64,000 bases of DNA from Amaricoccus macauensis. GTDB taxonomy: Bacteria; Pseudomonadota; Alphaproteobacteria; Rhodobacterales; Rhodobacteraceae. Both the position numbers and the translations under genes were made by a program. The notes under the pieces are model-generated. The model searched no databases, was not told where the DNA came from, and worked only from the letters and a program-made list of their open reading frames with translations. Positions 7,807 through 17,930 of the stretch are shown here, in pieces (the first letter of the stretch is position 1; each line of letters opens with the position of its first letter). The DNA lies in the NCBI RefSeq assembly GCF_014201905.1, contig NZ_JACHFM010000002.1:124001-188000 (forward strand). Reading direction: 5' to 3'.

Positions 7807-9339
7807 TTATCCGCGGTCGAGCACGGCGTCGACCTCTGGCGCATAGCGCCGCCCCTCGAATGCTTGGCGCGGGATGCCGTGGGCGAGCAGCGTGGCGGCG
7901 CACCCGGCCCAGTCGCGGGGTGCGGGGTCGCTGATCCCCTGGGAGCGGCTGGAGAAGGCGAGCGTGCCGAGTACGTTGTCGCCAAAGCCATGCTGCGCCC
8001 GCCAGTTCGCTCCCGCATCGAGCAGGAGCGCGGCCATTGCGGCGTCGCCCTTGAACATTGCCGTATTGAGCGCGGTTGCGTCCCATTCGGCGGCGCGTGC
8101 CTCGATCGGCCAGCCTTCGGCAAGCATGACCCGGACGGCGGCGCCGGCGCCGAGGCCGGCGAGTTCAGGCAGCAGGCGAACCTCGTTCGCAGAGAGGCGC
8201 GAGACAATGTCGGGTGCGCTCCGGCGAATCTCCCCGGCAGCGGCGGCGTCGCCACGCGTGCAGGCAGCGACGAAGCTGGCGACGATGCCGGCGGCGCCTT
8301 CGGTTGCGGCGGGGGCGATGCCGAGGCCGCCGAGATGGTCGAGGACGTCCGTCCGGCCGAGCTGCCGGGCGCGATCGGCGACGCTCGCGCCGTCGTCTGC
8401 CACCGCGCGCGGATTGGCCCCGGCGTCGATGAGCGCGCGCAGGTGGGCGAGCGAGCGGCCGCGGTCGAGGGCGTGGCGAAGCAGGTTCTGGTCCGCGTCC
8501 GCCGGCCCGCCGGCCGGTGCCGTGGCATCCGCCCCGCGCGTGAGCAGCAGGTCGAGCATCGCGAGGTTATCGAAGTCGAGCGCGCGGGCGACAGCGTTCG
8601 TTCCGGTGATTCGGGCACCGGCGTCGAGAAGCGCGCGGGCGCAATCGGTCGAGCGCGACTCGGTCGCATGATAGAGCGACTCGCCGTCGTCGGGATCGGC
8701 GCCAGCGGCGAGAAGCAGCGCGGTCATTTCCGGGTCATGGGTGACCCCGGCGGCGGCATAGAGGACGGGCAGCGGGTTCTCCGGCCAGTCCGGGTCGATC
8801 CAGCGGGCGTTCGGGTCGGCACCGGCGGCGAGGAGGCGACGGGCGGTCTCGATCAGCCCGTCCTTCCGGCCGGCGTGGATAAGGCGGGAGCGCACGGTGA
8901 CGGCGAGCGGCGTCAGCTGGTGATTGCCGCGCCGGGAAGCGAACTCCGGCTGGCGCGCGAGGATATGCGAGACCGCATCGGCATCGCCTGCCGCACAGGC
9001 GATCCAGGGATCGGCCGCAACGAGGTCCGGGTCATCGGTGAGCATGCGGATTGCGAGCCGGTGACCGCGCGCGTCGGGCTCGAGCGCCCACGAGAGCCAG
9101 AGACGGCGGCGGGCGGTGAGATCGGCGCGCCGGGCCTCGACGTAGCGCACGAGCTCGGGCCAGCTGCGAAGCCCGGCCTCGCGGGCGAGGGCGCGCTGGG
9201 CGTCACAGAGGCGCGGCGGGGCGAGCGTTTCGCCGAGGCGCGCGAGGGCGGCGGCGTCACCGCCACGGGCGGCGCGCACGAGTTCCTTCGCCTGACGACG
9301 AAGCTGCCCGAGATCGGGCGAGGGGGTAAGGGCGGGCAT
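7807..9339 (-). CDS. Ankyrin-repeat protein, 510 aa
   Basis: The N-terminal 100 residues are helical and charged. They are followed by many ankyrin-type repeats recognisable by LLAAGADPN, LLLAAGADPD, LLDAGARITG, LLTRGAD, LIDAGANPRA and LLLDAGANWRA, spaced about 30-35 residues apart. No signal peptide or membrane segment is seen, so a cytosolic protein-binding scaffold is likely. The long non-repeat N-terminus (DLGQLRRQAKELVRAAR) is of the type found in stand-alone bacterial ankyrin proteins. The start at 9339 fits a GGAGGAG on the coding strand just upstream. Partner unknown; it is a single gene between convergent and divergent neighbours. Confidence 0.85.
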   Translation of the reverse strand: MPALTPSPDLGQLRRQAKELVRAARGGDAAALARLGETLAPPRLCDAQRALAREAGLRSWPELVRYVEARRADLTARRRLWLSWALEPDARGHRLAIRMLTDDPDLVAADPWIACAAGDADAVSHILARQPEFASRRGNHQLTPLAVTVRSRLIHAGRKDGLIETARRLLAAGADPNARWIDPDWPENPLPVLYAAAGVTHDPEMTALLLAAGADPDDGESLYHATESRSTDCARALLDAGARITGTNAVARALDFDNLAMLDLLLTRGADATAPAGGPADADQNLLRHALDRGRSLAHLRALIDAGANPRAVADDGASVADRARQLGRTDVLDHLGGLGIAPAATEGAAGIVASFVAACTRGDAAAAGEIRRSAPDIVSRLSANEVRLLPELAGLGAGAAVRVMLAEGWPIEARAAEWDATALNTAMFKGDAAMAALLLDAGANWRAQHGFGDNVLGTLAFSSRSQGISDPAPRDWAGCAATLLAHGIPRQAFEGRRYAPEVDAVLDRG

Positions 9340-9680
9340 TCGGACTCCTCCCGGTGCATCGGCCGATGACCCGCGAACGGCCGCACGAGGGAGCGGTTCA
9401 GCGTTCGTCGTCTGGTCGAGGAGGCTCGGCCCTTCCCGCGGGTCTGGAGGCGTCTCGATCCGCCGGATCGAAACCTAGCGCGGCACCGCGCGGCGGCGCA
9501 AGCGGCGAGACGTCCGGGAGGGGCCGGAAAGGCGCGAAACAGCGGCGGCGGCCATTCTGCCGAAACTGGCTGAAGCACCTCCGCCCGGCGGGCGGCTTGA
9601 CCGGCAGTTGGGGCGATGCAACACGGAACCGGAGCGAGCCGCGCGTAAGTTTGCGGCGCCACAGTGGGAAGGAACGACTG
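9340..9680. other. Divergent intergenic region without a gene
   Basis: This 341-base stretch separates the ankyrin gene from the divergent malic-enzyme gene and should carry both promoters. Frames through it are only continuations of neighbouring shadow frames. A short palindrome, GATCCGCCGGATC, lies near 9459-9471. I see no convincing -35/-10 pair, RNA gene or repeat. Confidence 0.4.
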
Positions 9681-11960
<2,280 letters not shown>

Positions 11961-11989
11961 GGCTTGCGTTCGATCAAGGCGGCAGGGCA

Positions 11990-12013
11990 CGATCGCGAAC
12001 ACTGTCGCGATCG
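11990..12013. other. Perfect inverted repeat between maeB and prpE
   Basis: CGATCGCGA (11990-11998) and TCGCGATCG (12005-12013) are exact reverse complements around a 6-base loop. No T-run follows, so it could be an operator, an mRNA-stabilising hairpin behind maeB, or an attenuator ahead of prpE at 12064. Confidence 0.45.
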
Positions 12014-12063
12014 GGAGCCGGCCTGCGGCTGACCTCCCGAGGAACCGCAAGGGGGAGGCCGCC

Positions 12064-13962
12064 GTGTCGAGCTACGCAGACGTCTATGCCGGGTGGAAGC
12101 AGGATCCTGAGAGTTTCTGGATGGAGGCGGCGAAAGCCATTGATTGGCTGACTCCGCCGAGCGCTGCGCTCGACGCCTCCCGCGCGCCATTCTACGGCTG
12201 GTTCGCGGACGCAGTGTGCAATGTCTGCTGGAATGCCGTCGACCGGCACGTTGCCGCCGGTCGCGGTGATCAGGCGGCGATCATCTACGATTCGCCGATC
12301 ACCGACACGAAAGGCCGCGTCACCTACTCCGAATTGCAGGAGCGGGTGGCCGGGCTTGCCGGGGCGCTCAAGGCGCGCGGCGTGGAAAAGGGCGACCGGG
12401 TCGTCATCTACATGCCGATGATCCCCGAGGCGCTCATCTCGATGCTCGCCTGCGCCAGACTCGGCGCGATCCATTCGGTGGTCTTCGGCGGTTTCGCCGC
12501 GCCGGAACTCGCCGTCCGCATCGAAGACGCCAAGCCGAAGGCGATCATCGCCGCGTCCTGCGGCATCGAGCCGGGGCGGGTCGTCGCCTACAAGCCACTC
12601 ATCGACGCCGCGATCGAGCGGTCCGAGCACAAGCCGGGCACGGTCATCGTCTTCCAGCGAGAGCAGGCACCGGCCACCCTTGTCGAGGGCCGCGACCTCG
12701 ACTGGTTCGCGGCGCAGGAGGGCGTCGAGCCGGCTGACTGCGTTCCGGTGGGCGGGATGGATCCGCTCTACATCCTCTACACCTCCGGCACCACCGGCCA
12801 GCCAAAGGGTGTGGTGCGCGCCTCCGCCGGCTACATGGTAGCGCTCACCTGGACGATGAAGGCAATCTACGACATGCAGCCCGGCGAGGTGTTCTGGAGC
12901 GCCTCGGATGTCGGCTGGGTGGTCGGGCATTCCTACATCTGCTACGCGCCGCTGCTTTTCGGCGCGACGACGGTCGTCTTCGAGGGCAAGCCGGTGGGCA
13001 CCCCGGACGCGGGCACCTTCTGGCGGGTGATCGAGGAATACGGCGTCCGGAGCTTCTTTACCGCGCCGACCGCGCTTCGGGCCATCAAGCGCGACGACCC
13101 ACAGGGCGAGCTGATCAAGAAGTACGACATCAGCAAGATGCGCTATCTCTACCTCGCCGGCGAACGCGCCGATCCCGACACCATCGAATGGGCGCAGCGC
13201 CATGTGGGGGTGCCGGTGATCGATCACTGGTGGCAGACCGAGACCGGCTGGGCGATCTGCGCCAACCCGGCCGGGATCGAGCTCCTGCCGGTCAAGCCGG
13301 GCTCGCCCGCGGTGGCGATGCCGGGCTATGACGTGCAGGTTCTGGGCGAGGGCGGGGAAGTGCTGAAGCCCGGAATCCTCGGGGCGGTGGCGATCCGCCT
13401 GCCGCTGCCGCCGGGGACGCTGCCGACGCTCTGGAACGCGGATGCCCGCTTCGAGAAGGCGTATCTCGAGACATTCCCCGGCTGGTACGAGACCGGCGAC
13501 GCCGGGCTGATCGACGAGGACGGCTACCTCTACATCATGGCCCGCACCGACGACGTGATCAACGTGGCGGGGCACCGCCTCTCCACTGGCGCGATCGAGG
13601 AGGCGCTGGCCGGGCACCCGGATGTGGCGGAATGCGCGGTGATCGGCGTCGCTGACAAGCTGAAGGGCCAGGCGCCGCTGGGTTTCCTCTGCCTCAACAA
13701 GGGCTGTGACCGGGATCAGGCCGAGGTGATCAAGGAGTGCGTGAAGCGGGTGCGCGACATCATCGGTCCGGTGGCGGCGTTCAAGACCGCGGTGATCGTT
13801 GAGCGACTGCCAAAGACCCGCTCGGGCAAGATCCTGCGCGGCGTGATGAGCCGGATCGCCGACGGCGAAGCCTGGACAGCGCCCGCGACCATCGACGATC
13901 CCGCGACTTTGAGCGAGATCGGCGACAGCCTGCGCCAGATTGGCCTGCCTGTTCGGAGCTGA
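12064..13962 (+). CDS. prpE: Propionyl-CoA synthetase (acyl-CoA synthetase family)
   Basis: AMP-forming ligase activating propionate to propionyl-CoA. The 632 residues have the adenylate-forming core: YTSGTTGQPKG at 239-249, DHWWQTETGW, YETGDAG, and a C-terminal catalytic lysine in KTRSGK (Lys589). The length and the WWQTETGW motif fit PrpE or acetyl-CoA synthetase. PrpE is preferred because pccA and mcm are nearby and the N-terminus is short, but acetate as substrate cannot be excluded from sequence alone. Translation probably starts at GTG (12064), preceded by GGGGGAGG. It lies 103 bases behind maeB on the same strand. Confidence 0.85.
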   Translation: MSSYADVYAGWKQDPESFWMEAAKAIDWLTPPSAALDASRAPFYGWFADAVCNVCWNAVDRHVAAGRGDQAAIIYDSPITDTKGRVTYSELQERVAGLAGALKARGVEKGDRVVIYMPMIPEALISMLACARLGAIHSVVFGGFAAPELAVRIEDAKPKAIIAASCGIEPGRVVAYKPLIDAAIERSEHKPGTVIVFQREQAPATLVEGRDLDWFAAQEGVEPADCVPVGGMDPLYILYTSGTTGQPKGVVRASAGYMVALTWTMKAIYDMQPGEVFWSASDVGWVVGHSYICYAPLLFGATTVVFEGKPVGTPDAGTFWRVIEEYGVRSFFTAPTALRAIKRDDPQGELIKKYDISKMRYLYLAGERADPDTIEWAQRHVGVPVIDHWWQTETGWAICANPAGIELLPVKPGSPAVAMPGYDVQVLGEGGEVLKPGILGAVAIRLPLPPGTLPTLWNADARFEKAYLETFPGWYETGDAGLIDEDGYLYIMARTDDVINVAGHRLSTGAIEEALAGHPDVAECAVIGVADKLKGQAPLGFLCLNKGCDRDQAEVIKECVKRVRDIIGPVAAFKTAVIVERLPKTRSGKILRGVMSRIADGEAWTAPATIDDPATLSEIGDSLRQIGLPVRS

Positions 13963-14076
13963 CTTCGGGATTTGCAATACGCGAATACTGAAGTCTACAT
14001 TCCCGCATTGCGAGCAGGGGAACTCGCGATTTGGAAATCTGCTCCACAACCGATTGGGTTTTAACCTCGCGTCAAC

Positions 14077-14093
14077 TTGGCATGGTAGTTGCT
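14077..14093 (+). promoter_or_regulatory. Candidate sigma54 (RpoN) promoter
   Basis: TTGGCATGGTAGTTGCT has the GG (14079-14080) and GC (14091-14092) dinucleotides with exactly 10 bases between them, the -24/-12 arrangement recognised by sigma54. One base departs from the TGGCAC half. It lies 67 bases ahead of an operon that ends in a sigma54-type response regulator, so self-activation is plausible. A TTGCA half-site lies at 13972-13976. Confidence 0.5.
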
Positions 14094-14160
14094 GGGTTGA
14101 CTTCGGGGCCGCCGGTGAACGTGTGGCCCCATGCTACATGCAGGATGCGAGGAGCCTTCA

Positions 14161-14655
14161 GTGTCAGCTGGAATTCACAGCGGGTTGCGGAGGCTCTCAG
14201 GGGTTCTCGGCGCGACGGTTATTGCCGGCGTGTTCGCCGGACAAGCGATGGCCGCTGCGGCTCTGACGCTGGTGAACGGTTCGAGGCAACTCGAGCTTTC
14301 CATCGACGATCTGCTTTCCATGGAACAGACCACGTTTGCGACCGAAAACGAATTCGTTGATGGCAAGGTCACCTATCGAGGGCCGCTCGTGCGGGATGTG
14401 CTTGCGCGGGTGGGCCTCGATCAGACCGACAATGTCCGGTTCGTCGCCGCGAATGACTACTACGTCGACATCCCGACCCAGAACTTCCGCGACTATGACG
14501 CCATCCTTGCGATCGAGGCCGATGGCGAACGTCTGTCGCGGCGCGACAAGGGGCCGATCTGGCTCATGTATCCGATCTCCGATTTCACCGAACTGCGCGA
14601 TCCGATCTACAGCCGCCGCCTCATCTGGCAGGTCGTGGAGATAACCGCCGAGTGA
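14161..14655 (+). CDS. Periplasmic molybdopterin-binding-domain-like protein, 164 aa
   Basis: A signal peptide (HSGLRRLSGVLGATVIAGVFAGQAMA) is followed by about 130 residues resembling the sulfite-oxidase-type molybdopterin-binding domain, including LELSIDDLLSMEQ, YRGPLVRDVLARVG and RDKGPIWLMYPIS. The protein contains no cysteine, so the Mo-coordinating Cys of true enzymes is absent and a sensing or ligand-binding role is more likely. GTG at 14161 is chosen because GAGGAG (14149-14154) stands 6 bases ahead; an in-frame ATG at 14131 has no such site. The stop overlaps the next start by one base (TGATG), so it is probably co-translated with the membrane kinase-like protein. Confidence 0.8.
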   Translation: MSAGIHSGLRRLSGVLGATVIAGVFAGQAMAAAALTLVNGSRQLELSIDDLLSMEQTTFATENEFVDGKVTYRGPLVRDVLARVGLDQTDNVRFVAANDYYVDIPTQNFRDYDAILAIEADGERLSRRDKGPIWLMYPISDFTELRDPIYSRRLIWQVVEITAE

Positions 14656-16295
14656 TGACCAAACGCCCGTTCACCCGTCCGCTCGTCCTGCTCGTCCTGC
14701 TGTTCATGGTGGGATTCGGCGCGGTCGGATTCTTCTCCATCCGGCGGGATGTGGAGAATCTGCGGGTGATCAGCCAGGACAATACCCAGTGGGCGGCCGC
14801 GCAGATGGAGATCGAGCTGCTGCGCTTCCGGCTCGCGCTGCGGCACGTCGCGGATGATCCGTCACCCGACGCCGCAACGACGATGCGCGACCGTTTCGAC
14901 ATTCTGTGGAGCCGTGTCTTCATGATGGGCCACGGGCTCGTCGGCGCGCGGCTCGAGCAATACGATGGCGAGCACGGATCGGTCTCGAAGCTCGCGAGCT
15001 ACCTTGAAGAGATCGATGGGAAGCTCGCGAACCTCGACCCCGCCGATCGCGCGACGGCCGGCCTCATCGAGGCGACGCTCGACGGTTTCCAGACCGACCT
15101 GCGCGAATACACTCTGCGGGTGGTGCGGGCTGACGGCGAAGCGAGTGCGCAGGTGCGCAGCCGCATCCAGTCCAGCGCGCGGACGACCGCGATCATCTCG
15201 ATGGCGGCGGTGGTGCTCAGCGTGATCGCGCTCGCGCTCATTCTTCGCGAGAATCGGCGGCAACGGCATCTGGCGCTGCTCAGCCAGCGCAGTGCCGAGC
15301 AGGCGGAAATGGCAAGCCGGGCGAAGTCGCGCTTCCTGTCGATGATGAGCCACGAGCTGCGCAATCCGCTGAATGGCATTCTCGGGCCGCTTGCGCTGCT
15401 CGGGCAGAGCGAGCTGGCCGAGCGGCACCGACGGCTTGTGGTGCAGGCCCAGCAGTCGGGCCAGTCGATGTTGCAGATGCTGTCGGGGCTGCTCGACTAT
15501 GGCGAGTTGCAGGACGGGCGCTTCCAGCTCAAGCCACAGCCTTTCCGGGTCGGGGCGCTTGCCGAGGCGATCCAGTCCGAGCTGAAGGGCGAGGGCCTTG
15601 CGCGCGTGGTCGTGACGGTGGAGCCCGGTACGCCGGAGCGGATCATCGGCGACATGGACCGGCTGCGGCAGATCTTCGTGCATCTGGTCTCCTTCCTGAT
15701 CGAGGGTCGGCCGCTCGATCAGGTGGAGCTGAACTTCGGCTACCGTGACGGCTTGTTCAGCGGCGACATCGCGCTCGACGGCGGCGCTGAAAGGGCCAAG
15801 GATTCGACCGACTGGAAGCTCGACCTGCTGACGGGACTGAACGAGTTCAGTCCTGACCAGGTGACTGCGGAGGCGCTGCGTCCGCTGATCGCGCGTGGGC
15901 TGATTTCGGCGTCCGGCGGCATACTGTCGCTGCCGGCGCAGACCGACGACCGTCGCGTGCTCCGTGTTTCAGTTCGCTGTGAGGCGCCGCGGCTCGAGGA
16001 AATCAGGGTGCTGCTTCAGACCCGATCGGCGGCACTGGCCACGATCTATCAGGCGGCGCTCAAGTCCGACCGGGTGGCTTTCGTCTCCGGGGAGGGAGCG
16101 GTCGATGTCGTATTGGTCGATAGTACCAGTGTTGGCGAGGCTCCGCTGATGTCGCGCCTGAGAAGCCATTATCCGGGGGCGCTGTTCGTGTCGCTCGGAC
16201 TGCCACAGGTTCCAGAGTTCTTTGACGATGTGGTCGAATCGCCAAACGACATGGGGCGGCTGCGGCAGACCATCATTGGCCGCCTCGCGTCCTGA
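14655..16295 (+). CDS. Membrane histidine-kinase-like protein with degenerate catalytic and receiver regions
   Basis: Transmembrane segments lie at about residues 9-28 and 174-194, enclosing a helical periplasmic domain of about 145 residues. A dimerisation/phosphoacceptor helix follows with SMMSHELRNPLNG, His233 being the expected phosphorylated residue. The next region aligns in position with an ATPase domain (DRLRQIFVHLVSF) but lacks the N-box Asn and any recognisable DxGxG or GxGLG box. The last 100 residues resemble a receiver (VDVVLVDST) without the usual acidic pocket or conserved Lys. It may act as a sensor or allosteric partner for the hybrid kinase downstream. The start is ATG 14655, overlapping the previous stop; GTG 14652 is an alternative. 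Confidence 0.78.
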   Translation: MTKRPFTRPLVLLVLLFMVGFGAVGFFSIRRDVENLRVISQDNTQWAAAQMEIELLRFRLALRHVADDPSPDAATTMRDRFDILWSRVFMMGHGLVGARLEQYDGEHGSVSKLASYLEEIDGKLANLDPADRATAGLIEATLDGFQTDLREYTLRVVRADGEASAQVRSRIQSSARTTAIISMAAVVLSVIALALILRENRRQRHLALLSQRSAEQAEMASRAKSRFLSMMSHELRNPLNGILGPLALLGQSELAERHRRLVVQAQQSGQSMLQMLSGLLDYGELQDGRFQLKPQPFRVGALAEAIQSELKGEGLARVVVTVEPGTPERIIGDMDRLRQIFVHLVSFLIEGRPLDQVELNFGYRDGLFSGDIALDGGAERAKDSTDWKLDLLTGLNEFSPDQVTAEALRPLIARGLISASGGILSLPAQTDDRRVLRVSVRCEAPRLEEIRVLLQTRSAALATIYQAALKSDRVAFVSGEGAVDVVLVDSTSVGEAPLMSRLRSHYPGALFVSLGLPQVPEFFDDVVESPNDMGRLRQTIIGRLAS

Positions 16296-16316
16296 CGATC
16301 GAGGGTTCTTTGCCTT

Positions 16317-16345
16317 TTGCAAATCCATTGCCGCTCGGGTATCGT
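16317..16345 (+). promoter_or_regulatory. Candidate internal sigma70 promoter ahead of the hybrid kinase
   Basis: TTGCAA (16317-16322) and TATCGT (16340-16345) are 17 bases apart in the 142-base, relatively AT-rich gap between the membrane kinase-like gene and the hybrid kinase gene. This would allow expression of the last two genes apart from the sigma54-like promoter. No activity evidence. Confidence 0.3.
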
Positions 16346-16437
16346 GTCTTGAGCAATTCTCTGTTGGTGATTCAACCATTGGTGGTACATCGTTCTCGAA
16401 TGCACGGTCCTGGCGCTGTGCCGTGGGCGTCAGAGGC

Positions 16438-17928
16438 ATGAGCATCATTGATCCGTTTCGCGACTCGCCCTCGGATGGCGGTCGCAGCGACCGCGAATCG
16501 GCCATGCTCCGCCACGATGTCCGGGGGGCGCTTCAGGGTGTCATCGGTGGGGTGAGCCAGATCGATCTCACGTTGGTACCCGCATCGGTGCGGGAGCAGG
16601 TCGAGCGCACGGCTGCTGCCGCGATGACGCTCGCGCGCTTGCTCGGATGCGATCCGAGTGCCGGCGCAGAGGAGCCGCTGGAGGCGGCGGAGCCGATCGA
16701 TCTCGCCCATCTGGTTGCCTTCCTGCGCCGCCGTCACGCAGGGGAGGCGCGGGAGCGCGGACTCGGCTTCGAGGTGCGGGTTGCGGAGAACGTGCCGCGC
16801 GCGATCGCTCTCGGCCTCACACCGACGACGCGCATCCTCGATAACCTCATCGGCAACGCGCTCAAGTTTGCCGACTGCGGTACCGTGCGGCTGCTGGTGG
16901 AGCGCGCCGGCGATGGCGCGGTGGTTTTTCGGGTGACTGACGAGGGCCCCGGCCTGCGGCCCGCCGAGGGTGACCGCCCCCGGCGGACAGGGGAGGGGCT
17001 CGGGCTGCACATCGTGCATTCGCTGACTGAAGAGCTCGGCGGCACGGTTCAGGTCGCGACACGCTCGTGCGGTGGGGTCGAGGCGGAGGTACGCTTTCCC
17101 GCGCAGGCGGCCGTCAGCGAAATTATTCCGAAAACGATTGCCCCGGTGGCGGATCTGTCCGGCCTCCGGGTATTGCTTGCCGAGGACAACCCCACGAACC
17201 AGATGGTTGCCTCGCAGATGCTGCGCGCACTCAACGCCGACGTGATCATCGCGAGCGACGGGGTCGAAGCGCTCGATCGTTTCGACGCGGAGAAGGTGGA
17301 CCTGGTGGTGGTCGATATCGAGATGCCGAGGTTGTCCGGTCTCGACGTGATCCGGGCGATCCGGACGCGTCCGGACGAGCGCGCTCAGGTGCCGATCGTG
17401 GCGCTGACCGCCTATGCCATGCGGGAGCATCGCGAGCGGATCTCGGCCGCGGGGGCGAACGGGCTCATCTCGAAGCCGATCGTCAGTGTCGAGGCGCTCG
17501 GCCGCGCGCTCGCGGGCCATGCGGCGCGCGCGTTCCCGCGTGAGGCGGAGGTGCCGGACGTCGACGCGGCGGCGGCCTCGGGGCCGGTCATCGACCAGGC
17601 GACGTTCGACGCGCTCGCCGAAGCGATCGGCCCCGACACGGTGGGGGAGCTGATCGAGAAAGTCGTGGCGGACCTGCAGAGCGCCCAGACAACCCTGACC
17701 GCCGCGTTGCCCGACCTCGACAGGGTGGCGATCCGGTCGGCCTCGCACATCCTGATATCCGTCGCCGGAGCCATCGGCGCGCTCAGGCTGCAGGCAAGTG
17801 CCCGGGCGCTGAACGCGCTCGCTCATTGCGAGGCTTCCGAGCGCATGGCGGGAGAGCTTCGCCGCTGCATCGATGAAATCGACGCTGCCGTTGGCTTCGC
17901 TGGCAACTGGCGTGAAAAGAGGCCCTGA
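16438..17928 (+). CDS. Soluble hybrid histidine kinase with receiver and HPt domains
   Basis: No membrane segment. The domains in order are: a dimerisation helix with RHDVRGALQG (His26 probable phosphoacceptor); an intact ATPase domain with NLIGNALKF, DEGPGL and GEGLGLHIV; a receiver with LLAEDNPTNQ, Asp293 in VVVDIEMP and a SKP lysine; and a C-terminal HPt domain with His437 in SASHILIS. It can therefore run a full His-Asp-His relay toward the regulator encoded 2 bases downstream. The start at 16438 is weakly supported (AGAGG only one base ahead). The frame is open further upstream but has no family-like sequence there. The missing sensor domain suggests that the membrane protein upstream supplies the input. 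Confidence 0.88.
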   Translation: MSIIDPFRDSPSDGGRSDRESAMLRHDVRGALQGVIGGVSQIDLTLVPASVREQVERTAAAAMTLARLLGCDPSAGAEEPLEAAEPIDLAHLVAFLRRRHAGEARERGLGFEVRVAENVPRAIALGLTPTTRILDNLIGNALKFADCGTVRLLVERAGDGAVVFRVTDEGPGLRPAEGDRPRRTGEGLGLHIVHSLTEELGGTVQVATRSCGGVEAEVRFPAQAAVSEIIPKTIAPVADLSGLRVLLAEDNPTNQMVASQMLRALNADVIIASDGVEALDRFDAEKVDLVVVDIEMPRLSGLDVIRAIRTRPDERAQVPIVALTAYAMREHRERISAAGANGLISKPIVSVEALGRALAGHAARAFPREAEVPDVDAAAASGPVIDQATFDALAEAIGPDTVGELIEKVVADLQSAQTTLTAALPDLDRVAIRSASHILISVAGAIGALRLQASARALNALAHCEASERMAGELRRCIDEIDAAVGFAGNWREKRP

Positions 17929-17930
17929 TC

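Noticed and set aside
12064-13962. prpE as acetyl-CoA synthetase
   Set aside because: Possible from the shared WWQTETGW motif, but the shorter length and the neighbouring propionate genes fit propionyl-CoA synthetase better; kept as an alternative only.
14131-14160. ATG at 14131 as start of the periplasmic protein
   Set aside because: No ribosome binding site, and it adds a polar Cys-containing stretch before the signal peptide; GTG at 14161 has GAGGAG at proper spacing.
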